Below are positions 45,270 to 57,900 of a stretch of DNA of 64,000 nucleotides, one piece after another. The stretch lies in the NCBI GenBank assembly GCA_033675265.1, contig JAUJYZ010000839.1:1-64000 (forward strand). The letters are read 5' to 3'. The notes beneath the pieces are model-generated. The model ran no database searches and was not told the DNA's origin. It saw only the letters and a list, made by a program, of their open reading frames with translations. This DNA comes from Actinostola sp. cb2023. Lineage: Eukaryota > Cnidaria > Anthozoa > Actiniaria > Actinostolidae. The stretch's first letter is position 1, and each line of letters opens with the position of its first letter. Position numbers and translations under genes: made by a program.

Positions 45270-45524
45270 TACAGTCATTCTCAAAAAGGTTGTCCAGATG
45301 AAAAGACTACAATGCTACAATATGTGATTCATTATGTTTTCAATTTCTTCGCGTGGAATTTCATTTTGAGATGCAAAAGTACACGGCATTGTGAGAACTG
45401 AATGTAATGCCGCTGGTATCAACTCGCAGTTCCCCGCGCAGCAATTGAAAACATAATGAATCACGTGACTTTATTGTAGTATTGTAGTCTTTTCATCTGG
45501 ACAACCTTTTCGAGAATGACTGTA
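45270..45524. mobile_element. TA-flanked MITE (ACAGTCATTCTCAAAAAGG termini)
   Basis: Inverted ends ACAGTCATTCTCAAAAAGGT/CCTTTTCGAGAATGACTGT, then GTCCAGATGAAAAGACTACA pairs. A second full copy is at 48397 and a truncated one at 541-697. Confidence 0.85.
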
Positions 45525-45534
45525 TATAGATCAT

Positions 45535-45800
45535 GGCGATGAAGACGATGATGACAAATGGTTTGAACCCAGGAGTAATACATGTAGATTGGATATGACC
45601 TTCCGGGTGAGTAAAGTCTCGGATAAGAAGACTGTTGATGGTACTAACTGATTTTCCAACTGCCTTAGAAGCGGCAGTCACCTTCATTTGTAGATGGTTG
45701 CTGCTCAGGCATACGAAACATCAGCCAGGACCATCAACAGTCTTCATTCAGACTTTATTCACCTGGAAGGTTACATGTCCAAACTACAGATAATGATGAT
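45535..45800. repeat. Inverted duplication
   Basis: Sequence at 45535-45640 recurs inverted and diverged at 45725-45800 (AGACTGTTGATGGT against ACCATCAACAGTCT; GATGATGATG ends). Non-coding. Confidence 0.55.
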
Positions 45801-45967
45801 GATGTTTTTGGTGGTGATGCTGATAACAATGTTCCGATCCTAGTTGATGATGACGAAATACCATTGGTGAGTTCTATTTCGGAACTGGCCAATTGATATT
45901 GGTTGATGCAAAGAAAATGGAAAATATGCTGATGTTGACAATACTGTAAATAAACAGTGAAGTTCAC

Positions 45968-46400
45968 CTTGAAAAGGACCATCACCAGGTTGCAAGAACA
46001 GAGTACCCCATATTCGTCCTTCGTGGAATATCACTCTCCGTACACCAGCTCCCACTCAATCGTCAAACTACACAATGGTGCACAGGAGTTATATATTTTA
46101 TGAATATCTCAGTGACCATCTAGTACCTCGAGGTTAACTAAATAAGGGCTATGGCCTGGCTCAGGTTTCAGACTCCAAATGAAGCCCATCGGTCCAACAC
46201 CAACATACGACCCTCCAACGGAAGGCTGCGAGTTCAAACACACTCGGCCTTCATTATCTGCAATGTAATGAGCCAGTGAACTGATATCTGTCTTGCACAT
46301 CGCCACACAGCTTGGCTTGAAGTGTTATCTTTTTGTTTGGTGCAAGACCTCGTTACTCATACATTCACCCTTACTTTCTCATACATGTCCAATACGGCTA
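45968..46400 (-). pseudogene. BAAT / acyl-CoA thioesterase N-terminal domain fragment
   Basis: Minus-strand pieces spell the N-terminal domain of the acyl-CoA thioesterase/bile acid-CoA:amino acid N-acyltransferase family: GLAPNKKITLQAKL, then SLAHYIADNEGRVCLNSQPS, GGSYVGVGPMGFIWSLKPEP, then GVRRVIFHEGRIWGTLFLQP and GDGPFQ before a good donor (CAAG|GTGAAC). Several frame changes separate the pieces (near 46270 and around 46050-46110), so this copy cannot encode a continuous protein. The catalytic Ser nucleophile region is not visible. Family members hydrolyse or conjugate acyl-CoAs. Confidence 0.7.
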
Positions 46401-46437
46401 CCGGATTCCGGTGGCCGAAACGTTTTACAAGTCGATC

Positions 46438-46650
46438 CGCTACCACAGGAATTCCATGATATTTTTTCCTGTGAGATTCTTGCCTGGGCTAAATAGTCGG
46501 CGAGCGGTACTGTTCGTTCCGGTGGAGAATTTCCCATCAACCCACATGCTACCACAGGAATCCCATGATATTTTTCCTGTCAGATTCTGAGGTGCCTGGG
46601 CTAATAGTCGGCGAGCGGTACTGTTCGTTCCGGTGGAGAATTTATGCGAC
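46438..46650. repeat. About 115-bp tandem duplication
   Basis: CTACCACAGGAATTCCATGA through GTTCCGGTGGAGAATT occurs at 46440-46530 and again from 46549. Confidence 0.8.
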
Positions 46651-46679
46651 TTATCAGAATCCAAGTGTATGTTATCACA

Positions 46680-47135
46680 TAGATGATTGAAATGATCGAT
46701 GAGTTAGTTGTGATGTGGATTATTTCGATGTAAACAACGAGCGAACGGTGGCCGCATGTTTCTAGAACGACATATCACATATTAGATGCTTTATGAGTTT
46801 GTTGTGATATGGATTATTTCGATGTAAGCATATTTAAGTTATAGGTGCCGGCCGAATCCTTTGAATGATTATTGATTATTTTGATGTTTTAACATTTGAA
46901 AACGACGCAATTATAGATGATTTGAAAGATGAATGAGTTAACCATGCCCAAATATTTTAAGAACAGCATGATATGTCGTTCTAAAAACGTTCGGCCATCG
47001 TTCGTTCAGTTATGTCGTTCTAAAAACATTCGGCCATCGTTCGCTCGATCGTTAGCCGTGGCGAAGATAGAGTATGTTTACATCGAAATAATCCATATCA
47101 CAACTAACTCATCGTCGATCATTTCAATCATCTAA
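46680..47135. mobile_element. Foldback element
   Basis: GATGATTGAAATGATCGATG (46682) is inverted at 47114-47133, with GTTAGTTGTGATGTGGATTA paired inside. The loop contains CGTTCGGCCATCGTTCGTTC repeats. Non-coding. Confidence 0.7.
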
Positions 47136-47142
47136 TATATGA

Positions 47143-47435
47143 TACAGTCATTTGCAAAAATTCTGGCCGCCACGATATATCAATATATCAATATATCGGG
47201 TGCATTATGGGTAATTAAATAATACTATTTTGAGTTTCCTAACTTATTAAATGAAGCAAAATTTACAAACAACAAACGTATGACTAAAATAAACATTATA
47301 CTAAATATTTCTACCAACTTTGCTGGCGTTAACCCGCTTTAAGGGGAATTTGCTATTATTTAATTACCCATAATGCACCCGATATATTGATATATTGATA
47401 TTTCGTAGCGGCCAGAATTTTTGCAAATGACTGTA
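47143..47435. mobile_element. TA-flanked foldback MITE
   Basis: Inverted ends ACAGTCATTTGCAAAAATTC/GAATTTTTGCAAATGACTGT, with GGTGCATTATGGGTAATTAA pairs giving about 95-bp arms. Resembles mariner-type ends. Confidence 0.85.
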
Positions 47436-47859
47436 TGTCGTTCTAAAAACATTCGGCCATCGTTCGTTCAGTTATTAGCCGTGGCGAAGATGAGCGAAGA
47501 GAAAATGTAAGCGACCGATCGAAGAGCGTCTGGTGGAAAACGCGGAGTGCGGAGTCAAGTTAGAAATCATGGTGTGGTAGTCTCAGCGTTTTCTACCAAA
47601 GTGGAAAACGCGGAGTTTCTCTCTCCCTCTCGATTTTTATATTACTGCAAAATAAACATAGACCAGTCATTCACTGAGTTCTATTTATAAACAATTAGAC
47701 TGAGTTCGAGTTTTCTATGAGTCAATACTCAATAATAATAATTGAATGTGTATGCAAGGTATTACTGGAAAGTCTCCGAGCGAAAAAGCAGAGTTATTTA
47801 ACTCTTACTTCTAATTGACATGTCTTTATGCCAAGATCTAACAACAACCAATATGAAAA

Positions 47860-48010
47860 TATCAGAAGTAACTACAAGCATATATAGACATGGTCGCCAA
47901 TCCCTACGAGACCTGGACATAACAAAGGTGGGTGGCCCAGATGGATTCCTCCTTCGCTTGCTAAAAGAATGCAGTACGTCAACAAATTGCCTCAAGCCTT
48001 TGCTGTCTAT
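47860..48010 (+). pseudogene. Non-LTR reverse transcriptase fragment
   Basis: Plus strand reads DITKVGGPDGFLLRLLKECS, matching the K-x-x-G-P-D-G-x-x-x-R-L-L-K block of LINE reverse transcriptases, then decays. Only about 50 codons are recognisable. Confidence 0.5.
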
Positions 48011-48396
48011 TCAACAAATCGATCCATCAAAAATAATTACATTGCGATGTAAAACTTAATGCATTAGAACTTTATTATGATTATTATAACTATGGGCTAC
48101 AGACTAGTCATTAAAATTCTCACCACTGTAATAATTATGATATTATCGTAAATACTGCCCAATTTTTCATTTCTATAAATAAATAATTACAAAATAATAA
48201 ATCAATTCTAATATAGTGTCTTTCATCTTTTACAGTTATTATAGTATATAACTATTCCAATTAATTTATTCACCATGGACAGCATGGTGTGAACCAGAGC
48301 ATGATGGGAATGTCTCTTTCGACCAGAATTCTCTGATCTTCCATTTAAAAAAAATTAGCCAACTCATTTTCATGTTACTTAAATTTGTTTCACCGA

Positions 48397-48649
48397 TACA
48401 GTCATTCTCAAAAAGGTTGTCCAGATGAAAAGACTACAATAAAGTCACGTGATTCACTATGTTTTCAATTTCCTCGCGTGGACTTTCGATTTGAGATGCA
48501 AACGTACACGGCATTGTGAGAAATGAATGTAATGGTGCTGGTATCGACTCGCAGTTCCGCGCGCAGAAATTGAAAACATAGTGAATCACGTGACCTTATT
48601 GTAGTATTGTAGTCTTTTCATCTGGACAACCTTTTTGGGAATGACTGTA
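48397..48649. mobile_element. TA-flanked MITE, second full copy
   Basis: Same family and length as 45270-45524, with ACAGTCATTCTCAAAAAGGT termini. Confidence 0.85.
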
Positions 48650-50305
48650 TGTCTTGTTTAGTACAAGACGTTCATGAAGAATATGACTGCAAATAGAAAC
48701 TCCCATGATCCTTCAGGTTCAAATTCGCACCTATTATGCTTTCCGCCCGACTACATTGAGAATACATTTCGTGTTCATTGCTGCCGTTGCGTAGCGAGCC
48801 TGAGACACAATCGGCAGCGCGCACTCCACATTCTTTTACCACATATGGTGTATACTGTACATATGCTTTTATTGTGGGGATTATAGTTTGGTGGTACATG
48901 ATCAAGTGCTCAAAGTACTTTGTATACGACTTCTCAACAATCGGTTGTATAGCGTACTTCGAAGTGTTTACTGCTTCAGAATAAAAAGCATATCCTAGAG
49001 AACCACACTGAATGGCTTTGCGTTAAAAAGGTTTTATTAACATATTTAACTTGACGTTTACCCCAGAAGCAACGTAACTTATCTAGGGGGCTCACATCGA
49101 AAAAGTTCGAGATTTTGACCCCCGTACAAATTAGAATCTGCTCTCTCCGCTTCGTTCGCTCTGGCTCGCTACGCTCACTAGTTGTTCCACATTACACCGG
49201 CAAACTCCGCGTATAGTCCCATAAGTGCTCATATCAAGATAAACAGTAAGAAGTCAAACAAACAATACGACTACATCCATATGCAAAACCATCTCAGACA
49301 AATCAGCTCCCTACTGTTCTCACTAAAAAGGCAGCACTCCCTTCCCATTGGGTATACTACTGAGTAATTCTAGTTATTTTGAAGGTCATACAATATCTGC
49401 ATTGAGAACTTTTGGCGGCAAAACGCACAGGATAAGCCATGCTACAACAACATAACTATATAATAAACTACGAATAATAAATATTTTATATTATCAGCTC
49501 TCTACTCTATATATTTGGTAACTCGATATTTTAGCAGTATACATACAATTATCCTATACATATTACATCTCAGCCAATCAGAGCTCACCATTTCTATGAC
49601 TAAAATACAGAGCGATATTTCAGTTTGTATTAGCCAAACGTTGTAAATTGTAATTGTTGATGTAATATGTATAGGATAATATGGTTATACCATGGTGAAA
49701 TATCAGCCCGTATGCCATAGAAAACCATGGAATAACCAATAAGTACTACATGACTCACCCCTGGTCTGGTTTAAAAGTTATGTTCTTATTATGATATTCT
49801 AAACCAGTTTGGCGATAAGACAAACATAAGAGATCTCTCAGGACACTAGGTTACTCACATGTGCATGTTAAAGAAAGTGATGGTGTATTCGTAGATTTTT
49901 TATTTTTTATTTTAAAAAATCAAATTTTAAGAAAACCATTGAAAACTTACTTCTGTCCTTTGAATCTAATCTCAGTTGCTCGTTATTCGATCATTTGGGA
50001 AAGTATACTGAAATGTGTATATTCCGGCACTGCGACATGTTACAGTTCTTTCGAGTAGACTTTGCCAAATTATCGCAAAAGCAACAATTAAGATCGTACT
50101 CAAAGGAAATCACTAGTAAGTTTTCAGGGGTTTTCTTGAGTTATGAGATTTCTTGAAGGGGAATAAAGAACCTACGAAAGCGCCATTGATTTCTTTAGGT
50201 AGATCGCGCATGCGCAGACGGTTATCACCAGTGCCGTCTATAATAACCAAGACTACTATCAGTACTGTCACTGATAGTGTATATTAACGCCATCATAACG
50301 ATACG
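48650..50305. other. No gene seen; one hairpin
   Basis: A hairpin with arms ATTATCCTATACATATTACA (49550) and its inverse (ending 49681) lies here. This stretch is 3' flank of the Fes/Fer gene; minus-strand AATAAA motifs near 49910 could serve as poly(A) signals. Confidence 0.35.
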
Positions 50306-50470
50306 TTATAATTGTGCTTGAATCTGGCTAAGACGACGAAGTGTTTCATCGAACGTCGGCCTTCGTTCTGGTTCAATGGTCCAGCAGTTCTTCATGATCG
50401 AGTAAATGGAAGGAGGAGTACCAGATGGCGGTGGCATACGATAACCCTGCTCTACCTTGTCGCGTGTGTC
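50306..50470 (-). CDS. Fes/Fer-type tyrosine kinase, last exon
   Basis: Minus strand, acceptor TTATCCAG, phase 0, stop TAA at 50306-50308. It encodes DTRDKVEQGYRMPPPSGTPP, MKNCWTIEPERRPTFDETL and a short end, IQAQL. This is the kinase C-lobe end: CW, and ERRP carrying the invariant Arg of subdomain XI. The join LTNK+DTRDKVEQGYRM matches Fer-type LTNQ...REQVERGYRM. The kinase domain is at the very C-terminus, as in Fes/Fer. Confidence 0.88.
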   Translation of the reverse strand, partial: DTRDKVEQGYRMPPPSGTPPSIYSIMKNCWTIEPERRPTFDETLRRLSQIQAQL

Positions 50471-51720
50471 CTGGATAATAAACAAACAATAGCACGATTA
50501 GAACACATGGAACAAGCACTGGAACTCAGAAGTGGAAATGATGAGCCTTAATAGACCCAGTTTCTTAGGCCTAGGGCAAACGACTAACCATGAGCTTAAT
50601 TCAGTCGAACCTATTTTAAAAATAATTTTGAAATTGGCTCATGGCTAGAACGACGTTTTCTGTTTGAAAAGGCATTTGTGCGTTGTAGCAAACTTGGCTT
50701 TGAAGCTATTTCAAAATTCGACGTTTGCCGTAGGCCTTAATTATCTTACGGCGGGCCAGTATGCTCTAACACTCAATTTACCGAGTATCAAATATGTTCT
50801 CGGTGTTGCAGATCACCAGATGACGTCATGATTCTTAATTCTTGCACATATTCTGTTGCATTTCTCGGTATATATCGGATTTATATATAGTTTACTATGG
50901 GTACGGGGATCATTTGCAGTGACAAATGGACAAATTTTGACGGTACTATGTCTTGCACTGACACGCTGACAAACTGACAGATTCTGTCAGCACCGACAAA
51001 CTGACAGATTCTGTCAGCAAACTGTCAGCACCGACAAACTGACAAGATTTTCAAGCTACGATATCCCTTGCACTGACACGCTGACAAACTGACACGCTGA
51101 CAAATTCTGTCAGTAAACTGTCAACACCGACAAACTGACAGATTCTGTCAGCAAACTGTCAGCACCGACAAACTGACAAGATTTTCAAGCTACGATATGC
51201 CTTGCACTGACACGCTGACACATTCTGTCAGTAAACTGTCAGCACCGACAAACTGACAGATTCTGTCAGCACCGACAAACTGACAAGATTTTCAAGCTAC
51301 GATATCCCTTGTATTGCACTGACACGCTGACAAACTGACACATTCTGTCAGTAAACTGTCAGCACCGACAAACTGACAGAAAATTATTATTTTAGTTTTA
51401 ATAATTCTATGAATTAGTTCCGTAGCATGAAACTTGACGTACCATGCAATAAATATTGACAAATAACGCAATGTCTATGTATTCTGTGGGCACATTTAGA
51501 GTATATTTTAAATACTGTAGCTAGAAGATACTCAATAATTGTTAGTTTTTTTTAAACGGCAACATTTACAACAAGCATTAATTATAGCATGCAACTACAA
51601 TGTACACGTGGTGGCCTTGATCGAGTTATAAGGATTTACTCAACGATTAAATCGACCAACATCAAATCAGGTACGTATTATTCATATGTGAGGTACTACC
51701 GTTTGTGCAGTCAGCACTCA

Positions 51721-51800
51721 TTATTAATAATAATAATAATAATAATAATAAACTATATTTATAAAGCGTCATATTCAATATTTGCTCATGGCGCTATTAA
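51721..51800. repeat. (AAT)n with SINE-like neighbour
   Basis: AATAATAAT units followed by CTATATTTATAAAGCGTCAT, similar in layout to 17741. Retroposon tail suspected. Confidence 0.5.
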
Positions 51801-51975
51801 CCTATATCCAATAAAAATAATAATGAAAAATAAATTCATAAATTCAAAAATAAATATTATTCATGATTGATTCTGCATTTGTGTTTAAGGTGGTTCCAGC
51901 ATAATGAATGACCTGTTTGCCGTATTTTTTTAACTCGCTCGCTCCGCGTCAATATTGCTTGGATTTTATTATGCT

Positions 51976-52486
51976 TAACATAAATACTAATTCAACTATT
52001 CTGCTTTTGGAAGGTTTATTCAAAATTATCATTGTAAGCCGCGTTTGTGAATGCCAGCTGATATTGAAACGACACTATTTTCACTAAAACTGCTGCCAAA
52101 CGGTTTTCCCTCGTACGATTTTTTTTTTTAACTTCGTTAACGACCTTTTAAGGTCCATAGTGATGTTCTGACGAGGTAAGAAGAACATTGTTCGAGCCGA
52201 AGTCACGTAACAACCGATAGGTCCAAATATTGACAACAAAAATATGAACTGGTGATTTCGGCTCGATTAATTTCCTTCTTACCTCGTCAGAACATTACTA
52301 GGGACCTTAAAAGGTCGTTCACGAAGTTTAAAAAAAAATCGTACGAGGGAAAACCGTTTGGCAGCAGTTTTAGTGAAAATAGTATCGTTTCAATATCAGC
52401 TGGCATTCACAAACGCGGCTTACAATGATAATTTTGAATAAACCGTCCAAAAGCAGAATGGTTGAATTAGTATTTGTGTTAAGGTG
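51976..52486. mobile_element. Foldback MITE with 185-bp arms
   Basis: Arms 51976-52165 and 52293-52486 are nearly perfect inverted copies (CTTACAATGATAATTTTGAA; GGCAGCAGTTTTAGTGAAAA; TCGTACGAGGGAAAACCG). The centre, about 130 bp, is non-coding. Confidence 0.85.
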
Positions 52487-52739
52487 GCTTAACACATATA
52501 GATTAAGCGCGCGCAAGACCATGAGCATGCGCAATAATGGAACTTGAATAATTTTTATTTTGATGACGTCATGCGCGGGCGATCTTTTTTGAAAAGAAAC
52601 TCCAAAACTACATGGTAAAATCTTTTCATAATTTTACAATTTTGTTTGAAATATAAAGCTACAGTAATTAACGTAATATGAAAAAAATTGGTACTACAGA
52701 TTTTTCATTATTTTGCAAAATCGATATATACAGCTTATT

Positions 52740-54795
52740 TGACATTTTAGTGTGTAGTACGGCTGGATATTTTTACGAGTCTGCATACGGGCTCGACAAA
52801 ATACAAAGACGAGTAAAAATTTCCAGCCGTACTACACACTAAAATGTTAAATAAGTTATTTATTATCCAACTCTTTTGGGATGCGAAAAATACACTCAGC
52901 CCGTGACGGATATTGCGTTACGCGCGATCTTCATCATTCTAATTGGTTGAATACTAATACGAGTAAAACCGGTTTTTCTTTATTTCATGCAAACACGCCG
53001 TTTTTTACTAACAAATCAAAGTCGAATTTACATTTGCTTTGCTTGCAAAATGTTCTTACACGAATTTTAAACTGAACCACCTCTCGAATTAATACACAAA
53101 GAGGCAACCTTTATTGGAAAACTAATGATCAAACGATACAAACCATCTGTGGCCGATAACGTCAAACTATAACTGTGAAAGTGAAAGCTCAAACGTTCTA
53201 CAGAAGAGAATATAATATTATATCAGTCACTCGTCTTCCTCATCTGACTCAATGACATATCTTCTTCGCTTTGGAACTACAACTGGACCTGTAGCGTTTG
53301 AACCACCAATGTTGAAGGTACACTGATTGAAAACAGCTCCTGAGAATGCTGAATCGAGTGGGGAAATGCTTGAACTTGCAGCGCTTGTAGTACTTCGGTT
53401 TTGGTTTACACTTACAGTGGACAAAGCTGTTCGTGGGCCACTGCTGCTCAGCCTGCTGATTGCAAGGGACATGTGTTTCTGCTGTTCTTCTGAGACACTG
53501 GAGTAGCTGTCGATGGATTTCAAGTTTTTATGACCTGAGAGCTGACTGATATCAAGCGGATTGATATTTTCGTGGCGGAGTGTTGTGATCATTGTCCTTC
53601 GAGCGGAGTGGTTCGTGTGCTTGCCAGGAATATCAGCGTTTGCTGTCATTTGTTTCATGAAGGATCCAAGGGAATGTACACCCAGTGGCTGGCGTTTGAA
53701 CCATGTGTTAGTCTTCGCATTCTTTACCGTTGCAAGGTATAATGGAGAATCTGGACTCCTCATTTCTGCCGGCCGATGCTCTAAATAGGCTCGGAAAATC
53801 CTCACTGGACACCTGTCGTTTCCGGTCGCGTACATTCGTGGATTGTAGTATCGCTCGGGTCCAAACTCTTTACCACCGGTTCTTGTCTTTGAACCCCGTT
53901 CTGTATGCCAGATTACATACTCCTTTTCATCTCCGCCTTGCTCCTTCTGGATTTCCAAATCTCCAAGGAGAACTTTTCTATGTTCATCTTGTGCTCTCCA
54001 TCCAAAATGCATTGTGTTGTTGAGCCAAATCGTGCGGATGAGAGCGTCAGGACTGTGGTCTCCGAGCTGTTTTTCAAGCCAAAGCTTCTCCATCTCGTCA
54101 CTGTTAAGCCCAAGAGCTTTATTGGGTCGACGACCTTTACCAGCAAGACGAAGTTGTCTTCTCTTGCACTCGAGAGTTTCCCGTGATTTTGAAAACTGAC
54201 GGTCACTTAGGATGCTGTATGGCTTACTCTTTTGTCGTAAATGGCGGTCTAAGCTCCTTTGAAAAGACGTCAAAGTTCCTGGCTCGAAATCAGTGGCGTT
54301 CTGCTTCTTCACCTCAATAAAAAAATAAGCACAAGAGGCCGTCAAGCTCACTGGGAGGTATGTCTTCTATTTCTCTTGTCTCATCCCTGGACTGGCACCA
54401 ACGACGCCAAACGTTAAGGTCAGTTTTAGTTTTTCTAGCCGTGTTTACGTTTTTGTTGTCATCGAGAAATTTTTCAACAACGCTTTTTTCGACTGTGTCT
54501 GTGGTTTTCAAACCGTCTGTAGTTTCTGCTTGATTCGTTAGTACCTTATCGAGTTCTTTCAACAATTCTTCATCGTCAGTTTGTTCGTCATATAAATTAA
54601 AACAATTGTCTAGTGACCAATTGGGAACAAAGTCTGAAACACCGGCCATGTTTCCTTTTTGCAAAGTTTTTTCTCCCAACTCTTTCACACTCAAACCTGT
54701 CAAACCGGTATAGACGAGTAAAAATATCGCTGGATATTATTACTCGCTCCAGTCCTACTCACGCGATATTTTTACTCGTCTATGTATAGTTGGAT
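52740..54795 (-). mobile_element. Tyrosine recombinase element 2 with palindromic ends
   Basis: A 3'-side palindrome (52740-52865; arms TTAGTGTGTAGTACGGCTGG and its inverse) and a 5'-side palindrome (54709-54775; TAGACGAGTAAAAATATCGC and its inverse) bracket the recombinase. Inverted TTATTATCCAAC (52858) and GTTGGATAATAA (54788) form short terminal repeats. Same plan as element 1. Confidence 0.65.
53227..54649 (-). pseudogene. Crypton-like tyrosine recombinase, copy 2 (one frameshift)
   Basis: ATG at 54647-54649 (MAGVSD). N-terminal SAM-like region: DLNVWRRWCQSRDETREIED, then PPSELDGLLCLFF. One extra T in a run of 7 (about 54319) breaks the frame; from there 374 codons stay open to 53227. 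Core motifs: HFGWRAQDE (Arg), HTERGSKTR, NHSARR (HxxR), SGHKNLKSIDSY (His and Tyr nine apart). The C-terminus is basic/acidic (PKRRRYVIESDEEDE). A single homopolymer lesion means it is young or the lesion is a sequencing error. No RT or RNase H nearby belongs to it, so Crypton-like rather than DIRS. Confidence 0.8.
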
Positions 54796-54956
54796 AATAA
54801 TTTGCAATATTTTGGATTCTGTAGTGCGGAATGTTTCAGTTCTTTGTCAAATGAAAGGTGAAGTGTAGAATTTTCAAAATGGAAAGTATTAAAAAGATTC
54901 ACCGTGTAAACCGTGCGTTTTTATTGATTTTATGAGAAAAATTACCTTTGTCATTA

Positions 54957-57900
54957 ATGGCGGTCGGACGTCTGTTGAGTCACCTCTTGCTCTCAGTGAC
55001 TATTGTGACCTTCCTAACGCTTATTTTGGATACTAAGCTAGAGCATTATCCAGCTAAGGAGGTTTCTTCAGTCTCTATCTATACAAATTTGGATGTCCAC
55101 TACTTTCTTAGCCGCAGTTCAAGCTTACATCGACGATACCGAAGACATTGTTCTACTGAGGCCTTGTCCTTTGATAGAGCAAAAAATGGAATCTATCTTA
55201 TCAAACATTTGATAGCAGCTACTTATCTCCTTCTCCTGGCTGGTGATATTAATATAAACCCTGGACCTGGCCCTTATATATCTAACGATGCTTTTAAATC
55301 TACAAACTGCGGAGAAGGCTTATCAATCTGCCAATTGAATGTCCAATGTCTTACTGACAGCAAATTCGAAGAAATTTCCTCATCACTCAACAGCGCTCAA
55401 CCTTCAAGAGATAAAGCGGATTTAATCATCCTGACCGAGACTTTTGCCTCTAGCAAAAAACCTGATTCCTTGTTTGCTATAGCAAACTATGATTTGTACA
55501 GAAGAGATCGCGTTGGAAAAAAAGGCGGTGGAATCTTTATTTATGTTTCTAACCAACTGAAGTGCAAGAAGCAAAATGATCTTATGTCGCCAGAGTGCGA
55601 GGTGCTGTGGCTGGAAGTTTGTCCTTATAAATCTAAACGTCCTATTCTCGTAGCTGGGGTCTACCGTCCCCCTTCGTCTAAACTCCAAGATGACATATGT
55701 ATTGGATCAAACATTGAAAATGCCTATTTACTGAATTTGGAAATGATTATTCTTGGTGACTTTAACATCGATACTCTTAAGTCAGATTATTCCAAGCACA
55801 AGCTTGTCAAAACATTAACAAATTTGCATCTAACACAATTGGTTAATCAAGTTACAAGACCCGCTTCAAAGACCTGTTTAGATCACATATGGACCACCCA
55901 TCCCGAGAGAATATCTACAGTGGAAACTAAACTGATTGGCTTGTCTGATCACCTTCCAACAATAGCTCTAAGGAAATTCAATAAAGAAGGAATAAAAGAC
56001 TCTTATATTCATAAATCCTTCAGCTATCGTGTTTTCAAGCATTTCAATGTCGAAGCTTTGGTCCAGTCTCTGAATGAAGCCCCTTGGGACACTGCGTTTA
56101 TTTTTAGTGAGATCGACGACATCTATGATTCTTGGTTTAAACTATTTGCTGGAATAATCGACGACTGTGCTCCCATTAAACTGAAGCGGGTTAAAAGATC
56201 AGTCCAACCTGCTTGGTTCTCAAGTGAGCTAAACAAATTGATTGTAGAAAGAAATACCTTATTGAAAAAAGCCAAACGAAATACTGATGTTTGGAGCAAG
56301 TTCAAGAAATGCAAAAATTCCGTCACTAAAGCAATTCGTCTAGCAAAAAAGGAATATTTTCAAAACCAAGTAAAGGAAAATAGGAATAATCCCAAAAAAC
56401 TTTGGAGTTTAATTAAGACTCTAACAAGAAAGAATGTAAACAATCATGTTAACATCAATTCCCTGAGGGACAAGAATGGTATTTCTCACGATGAAAAGGA
56501 TCAACTCGTCGAAATGCTAAACTCATTCTTTGTAAATCAGCCACAAGAACTTCTTGGAACATCTTCATCTACAACAACTGGTCCCTCAAACAACATAAAT
56601 TGTTCCAATATGGCTAAACCCTTGGTTATTCCTCATATAACTAAAGGCGAAATTGAAAAAAACATCCTTTCTATGCCTTCGAACAAAGCTAGTGGTGCAG
56701 ATGGACTTAGTGTAAAAATTCTCAAAGCAGCTGCTCCTGCCATATCATCATCCCTGGCTAGACTAATAAATCACTGTATTGACAATGGTTGTGTCCCATC
56801 TGCTTGGAAATTGGCTAAGGTAATTCCTATATACAAGGGTAAAGGATCAAGAGATGACATGAGTAACTATCGACCAATCTCTGTGCTTCCGTTACTGTCT
56901 AAAATGTTTGAGAAGCATATACATTCAGCTTTATGTAGTCTCCTGAAGGAAAACAATTTGTTGTACAAGCTCCAATCTGGCTTTCGCCGAAATCACTCTA
57001 CTGAAACAGCTTTAGTTAGAATGATTGACCAGCTTCTACTAAATCTTGAGGATGATCATATCAGTGGTTTGCTATTTATCGACTACTAAAAAGCTTTTGA
57101 TCTTGTTGACCATGGAATTTTGTTAACCAAGCTTAAATCATACAATGTTGAACCAAAGGAACTAAAGCTGTTCAGAAATTATCTAAAAGATCGTCACCAA
57201 TATGTCAAGCTTGGCCAATATAAATCTGATACTAAAACAATAATAACACAAGGATCCATCTTAGGGCCGCTTCTATTCTTGGTTTTTATAAATGATCTCC
57301 CTAATATTGTGAATAAGTCAACTGTTGACACTTTTGCGGACGATACTACTATATGTGCTTCGGCTCCTGTAGCATCTTGTTTAGTCAGGTTAAAGGACAC
57401 GTTACAGTCTGACCTAAACCAAGTCACAGAATGGTCTACAAACAACAGCATGATTGTAAATTCAACTAAGACCAAAGTGGTTCTTATTACTGGTCAACGC
57501 TTAGATAAGAAATTAGAAGACCGAAACTTAACACTAAATGCTCATGGCAGTGTCATTGATCAATCTACCTCTGAGAAACTACTGGGTGTTCGAATTGATG
57601 AGAAACTAAAATTTGACGAGCATATCGAAGATCTAAGTAAAAAGCTATCACAAAGAATTGGAGTCTTGAAGAATATCAAACGTAACCTTCCATTAAATGA
57701 AAGGAAACTATTCTACAATTCAATGATCAAACCAATAATGCTCTATGGTAGTACAGTCTGGGGGTCCGGATCAAGTGAAAATATCGATAAGATATTCAAG
57801 CTACAGAAAAGGGCAGCCCGAGTTATTTTGGATGCAGACCTAAAGGAAAGAACTAGCGGGATGTTTAATAAGTTGAAATGGTACCCATTAGAGACGAAAT

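Noticed and set aside
53561..54199. Plus-strand frames opposite the recombinase
   Set aside because: Shadows of the minus-strand coding region with no recognisable motifs.
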